A DNA stretch of 64,000 nucleotides from Hypholoma sublateritium FD-334 SS-4 (taxonomy: Eukaryota; Basidiomycota; Agaricomycetes; Agaricales; Strophariaceae): the NCBI GenBank assembly GCA_000827495.1, contig KN817597.1, positions 113,061 through 177,060 of the forward strand, in the 5' to 3' direction. The notes beneath the pieces are model-generated. The model ran no database searches and was not told the DNA's origin. It saw nothing but the letters and a program-made list of their open reading frames with translations. This document shows positions 25,801 through 37,381 of the stretch, piece by piece (position 1 is the first letter of the stretch; each line of letters opens with the position of its first letter). A program made the translations under genes and the position numbers.

Positions 25801-27382
25801 AATACGAGCAAGAGTACCACACAATTCTCGACGGTATGTTCTTTTTATATATCACCTTTCCTTAAATCTTACCCTAATTGTCAGGGAAATGGGATCAGTG
25901 AGAATTTCTATAATCATGATATTATTCGACCTTCCCTGACTTTTGAATCGCCAAAAGCATGATGGACCAAACTCGTGCGTATTCGAACAAAGTAGATGAT
26001 ATGCCAGAACTAACGACTGTTCTCAGATTTGGGATACTTCTATTGGCAACAGCCTATGACCAACAGGTTCGTACGCGATGATGCAGTTTCTTATCCTTTG
26101 GTGCTTACTGGCTTCATAAATAGTATGCCACAAATTTCCCGTGTGCAAACCAAAAAGCAAGCCTTGCCTGGTGTAATGAGAATCGTACCAGAAGGTACTA
26201 TGGGTGCATGGTGAGAAATAAGATGGCACACATTTGAGGTATCCTAATGTTGCATAGGCCCGGTGATAACCCCAACGATTGCGCACAGCAATACAGCTGT
26301 CCCAACCCTACTGTCTTTTTAGACAACTTCAACCCGATCTCCAACTTCTACATCGATGTCGGAGCGGGAGGCCCGGCGCCGTTCACCTTCACCGCAGTTA
26401 GTAATTCCTCTTGGTTGACATTGAGTCCAGCGAAGGGGTCCATATCGCCTAGTGCTCCCGAGCAGCGCGTTTTTGCAAGCGTGAGCGATTGGAGCAAGCT
26501 GAGCGCTGGTCAGAACTTTGCAACAGTCACTTTCAACGCGGTAGCTTCTGGACAACCAGATCTCGCCGTGCCCGTCATGTTCGTAGTCACTAAGAATTCA
26601 GTACCGAGCGGATTCAAAGGTGACGTTTCATTGCAGTCTCGGCATTGATATATCTACTGACTTCCGAACAGGATTTGTTGAAGGTGGTGGCGTCGTCTCT
26701 ATTGAAGCAGCACATACGACAAGAACTACATCTGTTCAAGGGACTTCATGGGGCGAACTTCCCGGGTTTGGAAAGACACTTTCGGCCATTACGCCCCTCC
26801 CACTTTCTGATGCAACCTTCGCAGCTGGAGCTGGTCCAATGGCGTGGGTTTTCCTTAAGCGTTACGCTTTATTGACTGGCTAATGGGGGCATTCAGAGAG
26901 TACGACTTTGTTACCTTCGACAACATCAACGGCAATGCCACGATCACCGTAATTATGGCCGCTTCGCTCAATGCTAACACGGATGAAAATCCCCTTCAAT
27001 ACTCCCTCCAAATCGATTCCCAGCCCGTACAGACTGTAACGCCCATAGGACCTGAAATACCTGGAGGTGTACCAACCGGATGGGAAACTAATGATGGCTG
27101 GGTCGCCAACTCTGACAACCCGCAAACCTTTAACGTAACACTGAATCCTGGCACTCACACATTGAAGGTACAAGATTTTCAGTGTTATTTTCGTTGTACT
27201 TTTCACTTAAAGTGTGTATATGTAGATCGGCGTGATGACACCGATGGTTGTCATCGAAAAGATTGTTATAAGTGAGTTTTTCGTCTGGCATTTTCGGAGA
27301 GCTCATCTGAATTTGCGCATCAATAGACTTGGGAGGTCTCCAACCGAGCTATCTCGGCCCTCCTGAAAGCATTCTTGTTTAA
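22894..27382 (+). CDS. Secreted GH115 xylan alpha-1,2-glucuronidase
   Basis: Glycoside hydrolase family 115 enzyme that removes (4-O-methyl)-glucuronic acid from xylan outside the cell. A signal peptide is clear (MARAFACLFAAATLLRGVYA). The model has 25 exons and 1,043 residues, all phases consistent, with several tiny exons (23601-23619, 24878-24886, 25021-25038, 25885-25897, 25958-25974). Conserved blocks in order: STDDWLGVQLAAANFAADIE; TIFALYDHSEQFGVSPWFWW; KYRGIFLNDEQPALQNWAME; FLWPAIWSSAFAVDDP; GTSHQEPMMRS; MRGFGDLPLSE; YYHLDYVGDVRDYKWIT; QALPGVMRIVPEGTMGAWPG; the C-terminal beta-domain EYDFVTFDNINGNATITVI; and the end QPSYLGPPESILV. A low-complexity Ala/Ser/Thr/Pro insert of about 60 residues interrupts the N-terminal domain. 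The family call is firm; glucuronidase activity is inferred from the family. Confidence 0.94.
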
Positions 27383-28499
27383 ATTGCAAAAGGTAAATGA
27401 TCTGTATGTACTTGGGCTTGGTATTAGTTTTATAAATCGTACCAATGGCCTATCGTTGGTCTATCGTTGGTCTATAGGCTTGGATTCAAGTCTTTGTCAA
27501 GTTTTTCCATATCAACTTCTCAATTTCTTTAAAATTGCAATTGTTCCCAAGAGGATGTTGAGATGATGCAATAATTCTTTCGAATTTCGTGAGCGCCGTG
27601 TTACTTTACATGCACAGAAGCCTTGTCCCAACCTCTAGGGAAACCTGAGAGTAAATAAATGTTTGATATCAATGCAAGTTTTATTTGAGTTTTATTTGAG
27701 TTTTGTGGGTGTTTTGATCATGATTACAAATCACACTTTTGAGCTCAACCAGCTCAACCGTAACGCGTAACGTCTCGTCTCGTCGAACGTCCAGACTCCA
27801 TTCAAGTTGATCATGAACATCAACAGCCAAGTTAGCGTCTACTTCGCGATTTCTGCTTACCACCCGGCTTCACAGTACAAGGGCCTCTCTCCATATAATC
27901 TCACTCAAAGCCTCGTCCCTATGACTGGGATACGCAATACCAGCCGGGCTGAAATGATTTTTACAGGTTTCTACAAAGGGACCGCAAAGCAGTACTTGAA
28001 TACTCGAACGAAGCGAATGCTAGCGCTTGCGCTCAGCGCTCAATGACCTCTCCGTTCGATTTTGATATCAAGCACGGTGGCATTTCATCATACAGAAGCC
28101 AGGTATCACTTCGGTATGAAATTCGACAAGGCAATGGACGTTCAAATGGTGTAATTCTTCGGATGCTCCCATAAAATTGATAGCTCGCTCTCATATATAC
28201 TCCGCTTGCTCTGCGGCACCTCAAGTGAAGAAACATATAACCCAAATTCTAGTCTGGGGCCTTACGCATTAACCTCCAGTCCACCAAAAGCCTGAGGCAA
28301 TTATTGTGGAATGCGCTCGATCATATTTTCTCACGTCAATATTGGCTTCAAGGCTGAAACCTACTTGTCCTTTCCTCCCCGCCGTCATCCCTGTAGTGTC
28401 AGCCACATATTATCCTCTTTTTTATCACAATCTGCAACTATTTTCGAAACGCTAGGACGGCGTTGTTGATAACTTGTCTTCGTGTCTGTTTCATTCACC
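27383..28499. other. Intergenic stretch with two short tandem repeats
   Basis: About 1.1 kb. Short tandem repeats occur at 27450-27471 (two copies of CTATCGTTGGT) and 27677-27698 (two copies of AGTTTTATTTG). A 79-codon frame at 27807-28046 has no recognisable motif. The promoter of the kinase gene should be at the right end. Confidence 0.5.
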
Positions 28500-31400
28500 A
28501 TGGCGTTTCCTCACTCTTTCTCTACAACTGCTGATTGCCCGCTCTTGGAGAATTCGCCTTCAACAGTGACTGTCAGGCTGTCGACATCATGCACACCCAT
28601 CACTGCCTCGACTTCTCGCTTTGTCTCATTTTCGAGCGAAATTGATACCCCCGCTCGGCCGAGAGCCCACACGGAATCAGATGTACTTAAGAAGCTGCCT
28701 TCACCGCCTCCAAGTCAATCGCGGGGTAAATACCTGATGACCAAAATGACTGTGTCAACATCTCTCTCATCATCTGGGCGTCCAGCATCAAAGCCCAAGC
28801 CCATCACGCCGAGTATGGGTCCAAGGTCTGAGATGGAGTCGTCTATGAGTTGGTTTGGTCGCGCGGTCGATCTCATAAATCCTTGGGAAGACGAAGATGA
28901 AGGCGTATCCATACCAGAAGAGCAAAAGCAGGCTTTCGCTCAGACTCACGATGTTAGTTTGACGCGCATATATGATGTGTCCTTGATGCTTACCTCATGC
29001 TAGTCTGTTCGAGACACCCTCAAACGCATGGTCAAGTACGGCGGGGAGATATCCATGGAAGTCTTGATTTCGGGTATAGAAGCAATGGAATTCGTGCCAG
29101 TGCCTCTTCTTCAAGGCTTATCGAAGACATTTCTTGCGATATGGCGAGCTGTTAAATGCGTCACTGTAAGTCTTTTGCCATTAACAATCCAAGTCTAAAT
29201 ATACGAATAAATTGTTTTAGATGAATCGTTTGGCCATTCTTCGCCTCATGCAAACTTGTTCCAGTATTGTGGAAAGTATCTGCGATGAAGTTGAACTTGC
29301 AGGCGATCAAGTCATACACGAACTTTCAGGCCCAATCTTGGTTCTAGAAAAGTACGCTTTTTACTCTCGTTACCCCCTTCATTGATTGATTTTGTGAAGA
29401 TCTTTCGAATCCTTTTTATGTCTTGTACAGTCCCAGGTGGACGCATCCTTCCTCGCCCGGTATTTAAAACGTGACGAGACCGCTAAAGCACTTGCTACCT
29501 GCAACGATTCCTTGTTAAGGTCTTTGACTCTATTTGCAGTAAGTCAAGGTTCTATCAGCCCATTCATAAATCTGAAGTAAAGAGTGTAGACGACAATTCA
29601 AATCCGCACTCTCGCGGCCGTCTGCGCTAATTCGCGATTGCAGGATGCCAAATACGACGAGCTAAAGGTGACCATAGAACAAGCGATAGCTGGACAACAG
29701 TCGTCACCTGCTCAGCTACCCAAACTACCTGCGGAATTGAAACGGTTTTCTGCACCAGTGCTCGACAGTGTTCCTCCTTCACCTTCCAATTCTCTGGGAA
29801 TCTCGGCTTCTCCGAGCGTTATTTCGCGTTCAACAGACGATTTGCTTCCAAATCCCCAAGTAGTGCCTGCGTTGCAAGAACTGCAGACGGTGCAAAATTT
29901 GCACGACCAGGAGTCGGATATTGAAGATCTGGAACGAACTATGAAAATGGTCTTGGATACAGGGGATGATGCGAGACTACTCACTTTCCTGGGCGTCGAA
30001 CCTGCTGGTATGCCCGAGGCTATCAAAACTCTGCAAAGAACCATCGAGAGCCGTTCGCTCCGCAGGGATAATAAGGACAAGAATGTGTTGCACCAAGAAT
30101 TTCTCGAATGCGGCGTTGAGGCTCTCAGGCGACTTACTTCTGTCCAAGGCAATAATTTGGTTCAAAATCTGCCAGCTTGGACCATCACAAGGTGTGTTCT
30201 TTTCGATGGTATATCTAATGTTGTTCATTTTAAACTTAAATCGACTAATAGCCTAGAGGTGATGGTCGGAAAACGTATCGGTATAGGCTCGTTCTCTCAA
30301 GTTCACCAAGCAACGTGGAAAGGACGGGTTGTGGCGGTAAAATATCTTTCCGATGTAACGCCGTATGATCTCTTCATTCGTGAAATTACCGTCTGGAAAT
30401 CACTCAGACATCCCAATGTCCTCACCCTATTTGGTGCAAGTAGTGCCACCGACAAGCCACCCTGGTTCTTTGTCAGTCCTTACATGGAGAACAATACGCT
30501 CGTCCATTTCCTCAAGCACATCTCTCGTCGGGAAGATTATGAAGTCCATACGCTCGGTCCCATCGCGGAAAATCTCCCCTGTTCGAAAAGTCGCAGTAGT
30601 TATGGGACTGCTTTCCTGAGGATACTCAAAGTGTCCGACGTCTATCGAATCTTGCAGGAAATTGCCAGAGGGATGGAATATCTGCATTGCAAGGACATAT
30701 TGCATGGAGATCTCAAGGCAAGTCATTTTACGCTGTTGGACCAATGCACTCTCCTCATAACGTGAGCAGGGGGCTAACGTTCTTGTCGACAAGCAATATC
30801 GATGTGTGATATCTGATTTCGGTCAAAGCGAGATGAAATCTGAGGTCTACAGGATCACTGGATCGTCTATGCAAAGTAAGCTCATTTCCTCTGGTACATA
30901 ACGCCACAGAAACACTGATCAGCGACGATTGTTCAGCTGGGACTTTACGATGGAAGGCACCGGAACTCTTGGATGGGTCAGGGACGCTGACTCCCGCTAC
31001 GGATGTATACGCATATGCTATCGTCTGCATTGAAGTTCTCACAATGGGCGATATACCGTGGGGCCAAGAGAACGACGAGGACATTCGTTACAACGTGTTG
31101 GGCAAGTCTCGTAAATCTTCATAATAAACCTATCTAACGGAAAGGTAACAGAGAAGGATAAGCGGCCGCCTATGCCTTTGGACTATTCATCACCTCTACT
31201 TCATGAACTTGTCGAATCTTGCTGGCTTCGCGACCCGGAGGAGCGATCTTCCTTTGGACAGGTCGTTGGGCGACTGGAAAGGCTCAGGAGAATAGCTGGA
31301 GATATATCTGACCCGTCTGTCCTAAGCTACGACGATATGTCCCCTGGTCCCCCGTCTATGTCGCCCACACTGAGCTCCCCTCGGCCCACCTGCAAGTCCT

Positions 31401-32787
31401 GTTCACAAGTTCCATATATTTCTGCTAATAATGAACATCTGTCCTAGCGCCTACCCCAACACCTCGTCTAGATGATAGTGCAGTTTTTGGGTCGATTGAC
31501 GATTACATAGCTGTCGCTTCCACGCAGGAAGTCGGAGCTCTTCAAATGGAAGAGAGTGCGACGATCATGCAAATGCCCCGACCTGAAATACCTCGCCCTG
31601 TGCACTTCCTGCATCGTAACTCCGTCAGTTCCACCAAAACGTCGTCAGCGGTGACGCACAAACGACATGATGAAGATGAGATATCTATCAGGACGATCGA
31701 CACTGTTGATCCTAGCTCTCCGCTGCTAAACAACGACGGCGTGGCTGGTGCAATGAATGAGAGGAGGTACCGATACCTTTTGGAGCATGATCTCAATGCC
31801 TCTTGTATTTACTCCTTTATCGTAACGGTCTTCATTGCTCATCCATACCCGTAGTAACGTTGCCGCTGTGGGACCCTTCTCCTGTTCAAATCGGTGATGT
31901 AGGCTACCTGCGCAAGCCCGCAGGTGCCTTTGTCACCCTCTTCAACGCCCTAAAGCCGCTTAAACCATCCCGAAGCTCTAGCAACAATGGGTTCCCCAAT
32001 ATGACAGAATATGGAAACGTGTCGAGGGGAAACATCCGCATGGACAAGAGGAACGTGGCGCAGAAAAGTTTAGATGCTTTCTCTGGGTTCTTGGCTTTCA
32101 GATCGAAGAGCGAAATGCCCATCGTGTATGTCGTCACTTGTACTCGTCGTTCATGGCTTTCATACTCAATGCGGAATCGCCAGTCGACGACAGTCATTCC
32201 GCCTCCGAGCGGGGCACAAGTGCGCATATATGCACACAGAAGGGTCGGAGTACCTTTACATGAAGCGACTAGATGCACCGAAAGCATGGTTCCAAGCCAA
32301 TGCAGACCGAATTTTGGATAACTATGGACAGGAGCATAATATTCAGAAGGAAGATCTCATGTTGGGTGAGTCAGGTCGACATCTTTGCTTTGCTCATTTT
32401 AATGTATTATACAGTGATTAGTTTGCTTCAGGCCCCGAATTATGCCCTTTTCGTCTCGCATAGCCATCCAGAAGCTCAAGTTAGTAGCCTTCCCACGTTC
32501 TTCCTCAAACTAAACACGCACTGATTCATTTACCATAGGTTCACTTCAACGTCTTCGGGGGCCCAAAGAAAGGTCGTCCGTGGGGGAGGTTCACTACGCA
32601 TACCTCACATGCTGCTGATGATGCCGATCGGAATGGGCCAAGTTACGAATCAGAGGAGTCCAGCGCTTTCGAGGAAAAGCATGAAAATGCGGTCAAAATC
32701 TCAAGAGCAGGGGAGCCGCCAAAGGCCGTCTTGGTCGGACGGCTCCGTTTTAAACCTGATGGAGGGGATCCGACGACTTCGAAGTAG
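28500..32787 (+). CDS. MLKL-NTD-like helical domain + TKL protein kinase + C-terminal domain
   Basis: Fourteen exons (28500-28952, 29004-29165, 29221-29351, 29400-29538, 29590-30191, 30252-30717, 30770-30875, 30937-31101, 31152-31391, 31448-31804, 31855-32125, 32184-32365, 32415-32479, 32539-32787) encode 1,195 residues. After a Ser/Pro-rich N-terminus of about 150 residues comes a helical bundle (FVPVPLLQGLSKTFLAIWRA ... NRLAILRLMQTCSSIVESI) resembling the MLKL N-terminal domain of Agaricomycete kinases. From about residue 500 there is a kinase with G-loop GIGSFSQV, VAVK lysine, catalytic loop HGDLKGANVLVD, SDFGQ and RWKAPELL, so all key residues are present. A third domain of about 300 residues follows (SLTLPLWDPSPVQIGDVGYL; LEHDLNAS before it). 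Three introns have GCAAGT donors (30718, 31102, 31392). A signalling or cell-death role is inferred from architecture only. Confidence 0.85.
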
Positions 32788-33744
32788 ATCCAACCACGGA
32801 AACGGAATCATGGCGTCTTGAAGACTTGAAGTTGAAGTTCAACGGCTGGCCCGGGTCCCGCATATCCATTCTCAAAATATCTCTGAACATTAAGTACTAC
32901 ATATACATCTACAATTCCACATTCATTACATATTTCTACTTTCTCAAAGTATGGCTCATGGGGGTAAATTAGCGATGTCGAATAGGCATCGCCGTCAATT
33001 GAATTCCATTTCGCAAGGATTTCGAGATTCGTACGTGGCGTGGCACACGATGAGCTGCTAAGCCAGGCCTGACTTTTTACAGTAAATGCTCCATATTATA
33101 TTGCGGCAATGTACAGATAGAGTATGTGTATAGATAAATACTATGCAAGTCGCGGTTGGATTGCGCCGGTCAGGGGAGCAGTTGCCTACCATAGAAAGTC
33201 TAATTATAGCCTCGGCAAATCTTCGCCGAATGTCGATGACGGCGCTGCCCGCACCGCCTCCTCTCCTGTAATCACAACCACCACCACGAATTTTGCACCA
33301 CAGTCGTCCTAATCCATCCTTTACCCATCATTCCATACTGATCAGCTTCGTCGCCGCGATAACTATGACATCTGGATTCAAGCCATATTCTGTCAAGCGC
33401 TGCAGAATTCAGATGGTGTTATTCAAGCGGTATTTGTTCAACATGCCATAAATTCTGGTGATCCAAGGGCGGCCCTTAGCATCTCAGCAAGGAACTCTAG
33501 TCTCTAGAGCATTCCAGCAAATTGTTCATAAGAGGATCTTCAATACGCACCCGTGTTCAGAGCCAATCGGGAGACACTTGTATGCTATACAAGATTTCCC
33601 GAAAACTTCTCCTTCAAAGGAAGATCTCCCGCAATTTATTTCCAAACTTGATATCTCGCGGCTGTGTCAGATTCCGTCGGCGATATAAAACCGGACTTAT
33701 GTGGTATTCCTTGAAGGTGTACTTTGCCAACCCGCCGCGGCCTT
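32788..33744. other. Intergenic stretch
   Basis: About 0.95 kb without a credible gene. A plus-strand frame of 76 codons (33458-33688) lacks any family feature. The last part contains a TATA box 55 bases before the next ATG. Confidence 0.5.
33684..33690 (+). promoter_or_regulatory. TATA box of the membrane-protein gene
   Basis: TATAAAA, 55 bases upstream of the ATG at 33745. The spacing fits a core promoter with a short leader. Confidence 0.5.
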
Positions 33745-35291
33745 ATGGCGGCCCCTCAACTCTTCGTCATAGTGGACGATAGCTGCAGCGACTCTTTCGT
33801 GTTTGGACCCCTGGAATGGACGAGGACTGGCCTCCCTGAAGAGTTCAACTCAACGTCCCAAACACCCACGTTCGCGTTAGACCAGGCCGGTCCGTTGGGC
33901 AATATGAAGATGGGATTCAACGGTGTGTTCTCAGCGTTTTTTCCTTTGTATTGCTTATCTATATCATAAAACAGGAATTTCTGTCGCGCTCTTTGGAAAC
34001 ACACCGCCAGGCACTGGCGCTCCCAGAACGTTCGCCGTCTCAATTGACGGGACAACACCCTACTATGTGGCATATACCGATCCGAGTCCACCGACCTACA
34101 TGCAATGGTATCAATCACCCTTACTAGAAGAAGGCGATCATAATATCAGTTTGTCAAATATTGCAGGTGGTGCCTCCGTCGATTTTGCGGTAGTCTCGGT
34201 GGGAGAAGACACCCCACTCAGCGACACCCTCATAATTACGGACAACGATGATCTAGCTTTCAATTATACCGGGCAATGGTTGCGAAGTCAGCACGCATTT
34301 ATTTCCGGGCTTCAGAAACCAAATGGAAATCCGTATTACAATTCTACCCATCAAACCAGCGATGTAGGAAGTTTTTTCACGTACCAATTTACTGGTATGC
34401 CCTCCATGTATCTCCTTGAAAGACACTCACCGTTTCTTCAGGGAATTCTGTGGCGGTCTACGGTATATTTACTTGGTCCACCCTTGGAATGATGTCTCTG
34501 ACATTTACCCTCGATGGTGAATCTTTGTCTCAAACCTACGATGTCCGCCCCGACACGCCTCAATTGGTTTCTGGGGAGGATCAGCAGCAAAACTTCCTCT
34601 TCTATGAATATTCCTTTCTGCAGACTGGGAGCCATACTCTGATGGTCAATCTCACAGAGTGTGTCAACCAGACTTTCGCTTTCGACTACGTCACCTTCAC
34701 CCCGTCATTTACCACACTGGCCACCATGCCGAATGGTACAACGGCCGTGTATACTGAGCAAATGATATCGAAGAATAGTCACACAGGGGTGATCGCGGCA
34801 GGCTTGGGCGCCGCTATAATCGTCCTCCTTTTAGTTGGAATCTTCGTTTTCTTTAGGCGCCGAAAGCAAGTGGACGAACAAACATAAAGCCGGTGAGCGC
34901 GGAGTGTCCATTGGCTTGGGAGATATTCTGACAAATTATAGTATACCCTTTCCAATACGAGCGAAATTTGAATAGATTAACGTCCATTTTAAATCACGGA
35001 CAGTCTCCGCCAACGTTGCTCGTGAATAGAGGTGGCTATAACCCGGTTTCCTCTTTCCCGGGCGAGGCTCTCGTACCGCTGCGTCCAGTTCGGCTGCAGC
35101 CGTCCGACGATATGGATGCTCCTTTGACCACATCTGCTGTCAACCCTACCGATTCTATCCCTTTGTCTGGGGCTGCAGACACGTCAACGGACATAGGGCA
35201 CGATATCAGTGGAGTTCTGCCGCCATCATACGACGAGACTACGAGTGGACAGCCTCCCCCAACACAAATCACCTATTTCATTCGACGTTAG
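33745..35291 (+). CDS. Single-pass membrane protein with two beta-sandwich-like ectodomain repeats
   Basis: Exons 33745-33922, 33975-34394, 34442-34865 and 34976-35291 give 445 residues. Two related extracellular units are visible: FVIVDDSCSDSFVFGPLEWT...NGISVALFGNTPPG and IITDNDDLAFNYTGQWLRSQ...GNSVAVYGIFTWST. Both have the Agaricomycete pattern 'DD..I.Y.G.W...G......T.......FTG..V.VYG'. A membrane span follows (GVIAAGLGAAIIVLLLVGIF, then FRRRK). The last exon, joined by a GC-AG intron (donor AAA/GCAAGT at 34866, acceptor GAATAG), encodes a Pro-rich cytoplasmic tail ending ITYFIRR. Without that intron the protein stops seven residues after the arginines (34887). There is no classical N-terminal signal peptide, so insertion may rely on the membrane span. 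Function unknown; perhaps ligand sensing. Confidence 0.75.
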
Positions 35292-35655
35292 GCCTTAGTC
35301 CTTGGGGCTCACGCCTGCACACCCCCTCCCATGGCATCCTCTACTTACATTATACTTAACTACTTGATGATTTTCACGTTGGCTTGATGAATGTAGTGGA
35401 CTTCGACGAACACTGCGATTTTTACGACACGTAGTATATCTTATACTAATTCTAAGACCAGCCAATGAGCTGAGAAATCACCCTCAGGCTACTCGCAACA
35501 GACTTCTGTACTAGCGCTGATCATCAGATTCGAAAATCTATAAATAGATATTTGAGATAAAAAGGACGGTACATCGTGGGGACGCGTTGGTCGTTGACAC
35601 ATTCCCCGCCTTTCTTTCCCAGTGTCACTGGCTCAGCGCTGCAGCCCATTTCACC
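35292..35655. other. Intergenic stretch
   Basis: Short spacer between two plus-strand genes. It holds the 3' UTR of the membrane-protein gene and the promoter of the hydrolase. AT-rich; a run like TCTATAAATAGATA at about 35537-35550 could be a TATA element about 110 bases before the next ATG. Confidence 0.4.
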
Positions 35656-36957
35656 ATGCCTGACGCAGAGAACGATCGCCTTCCAAGGAATACGCTTTCC
35701 TTATTCGACAGGATTAAAATTGTGCTGGTCTTCTTACCTGTCCGTGAGTGCTCTGAACGGCCGCGAAGGAACAGTGACACGCGAAACACTAAATGACGAA
35801 TCTTCGCAGCTCTTTACCTGGTCTTGGCCCTGATAAAGTCTCCGTTTACTGCCTACGGACGATCTAAATCATGGAAGAGAGTCATCGTCGACAGTGCCGT
35901 CCTCGTAGTTGCGAGCGGCCTGAACCGAAGACAACTGCGCGCGGTCTTTGGGCCAACAACAAAGACGTATGAAACGTTTGTGAAGGAGAAGAATATTCCT
36001 CGGCTGGTTGAAGACATTGGTGACGACGCTAGAATATTCTGGATTGGGCCCAAACATACGGACCGCGTCGTGATTTACTTCCACGGTGGGTAGCACCTCG
36101 ACGCTGCCGCCAAGTATTGTGTTTACTCATGCGTGTCCGTTTCATGGAAGGCGGGGCTTATTTGGTTGGTGCTCTGGGATCTACTCCAGTATTTTGGTCG
36201 TGGATGCAGACCAACCTTGGGAAGCGAGGCAAATCAGTGGGCTTCACGATGCTAAATTATAGTGCGTTTTGATTCTCGTGTGAATGGGCCCGGTATAAGT
36301 GGCTCACCATTATATGATTCACGATTAGCGCTCATTCCGGACAGAACCTTTCCAACCCAACTTAACCAAGCGGTCCTCGCGATTAAACATGTCATTGACT
36401 CCGGTGTCAAGCCCGAAAATATTGTGCTCACTGGGGACTCAGCTGGAGGTCTACTGATCCACCAGGTCTTTTCCCACATGCTGCATCCTGTGGAAGGCGT
36501 GCCATTGCTTAATTTAGAGGCGCCTTTCGCAGGAGCGTACATGATGTCGCCGTGGACCAGGCTCCGTGATCCCGACCACAAATATCTGCAGAGAACCAAC
36601 GGCATGGGCGACTACCTTTCGGCAGATATTCTAGACTACTGGGGGCAGACAGTCTTGGAAAACGTCCCGCAATCCGCCATTCCGTATCTCGAAGCAAACG
36701 AAGCGCCAAAGAGCTGGCTCAAGGATCTGCACAAGTGCTCCAAGCGCATGCTGATCACAGCCGGTGGCGTCGAGGTCCTCTGCGACGAGATCATCAAATA
36801 CGCGCAGACGGTGGAGAAATACCACAAGAACACGACGACGATTGTGCAAGAAAATGGCGTGCACATTGACCCCATGATCGATTTTTTAGTGGGGGATGAG
36901 TCTTCTGAGTTGACGTCCCAGATTTTGGATTGGTTTAATGAATCATTCTCTGCTTAG
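35656..36957 (+). CDS. Alpha/beta hydrolase (HSL/steryl acetyl hydrolase-like)
   Basis: Four exons, 35656-35743, 35810-36085, 36151-36261 and 36329-36957, encode 367 residues. A hydrophobic N-terminal segment (RIKIVLVFLPPLYLVLALI) suggests membrane anchoring. The hormone-sensitive-lipase-type oxyanion motif is assembled across an intron as VIYFHGGAYLVGA. The nucleophile elbow is NIVLTGDSAGG. The Asp/His part of the triad is expected in ITAGGVEVLCDEIIKY and QENGVHIDP. The family resembles fungal steryl acetyl hydrolases (Say1-like) and related esterases. Substrate cannot be told from sequence. A decayed copy of the C-terminal third lies 425 bases downstream, so this locus has undergone tandem duplication. 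Confidence 0.88.
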
Positions 36958-37381
36958 CGCGTCTATGAGTGCGCTTTGAGTACTCTCGTCGCCATTTCTA
37001 CTCACTCCAGTAGGTATTGATGATTTTTGAAAGACCGGTTCCCTTGATATCTGCTTTGTAAGTTTGTAACCTTTGTGTATTACTATAACACTTATACGTA
37101 GTATGCTGTCAGTGGTTTCTGTTATGTGTTAGCAAGGCTTGCGCAGTCCTAGTTCAATGGATGATCATCACACCGACTACATACCGGACGAAGGGTTCGG
37201 AGAGTACCATAATAGGAAATTTGAGTGGCGCCACCTGAGTCTTAGCGGGAGCATTTATTACTATTTAGGGATCAATCTGGTCAATCTGTGTTTGCGGGAT
37301 TTATCTGGCCCCTTCAGCTTTTAAGGCTAGTACCCTGGTCAGCCGCTCTGAGCAGATAGCACATGAGGTATAAAGTCATCT
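36958..37381. other. Spacer between the hydrolase and its decayed copy
   Basis: Contains a 61-codon frame (37139-37324) that shows no similarity to the hydrolase, and otherwise AT-rich sequence. If the duplication once included the whole gene, its 5' two thirds have been lost or are unrecognisable here. Confidence 0.4.
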
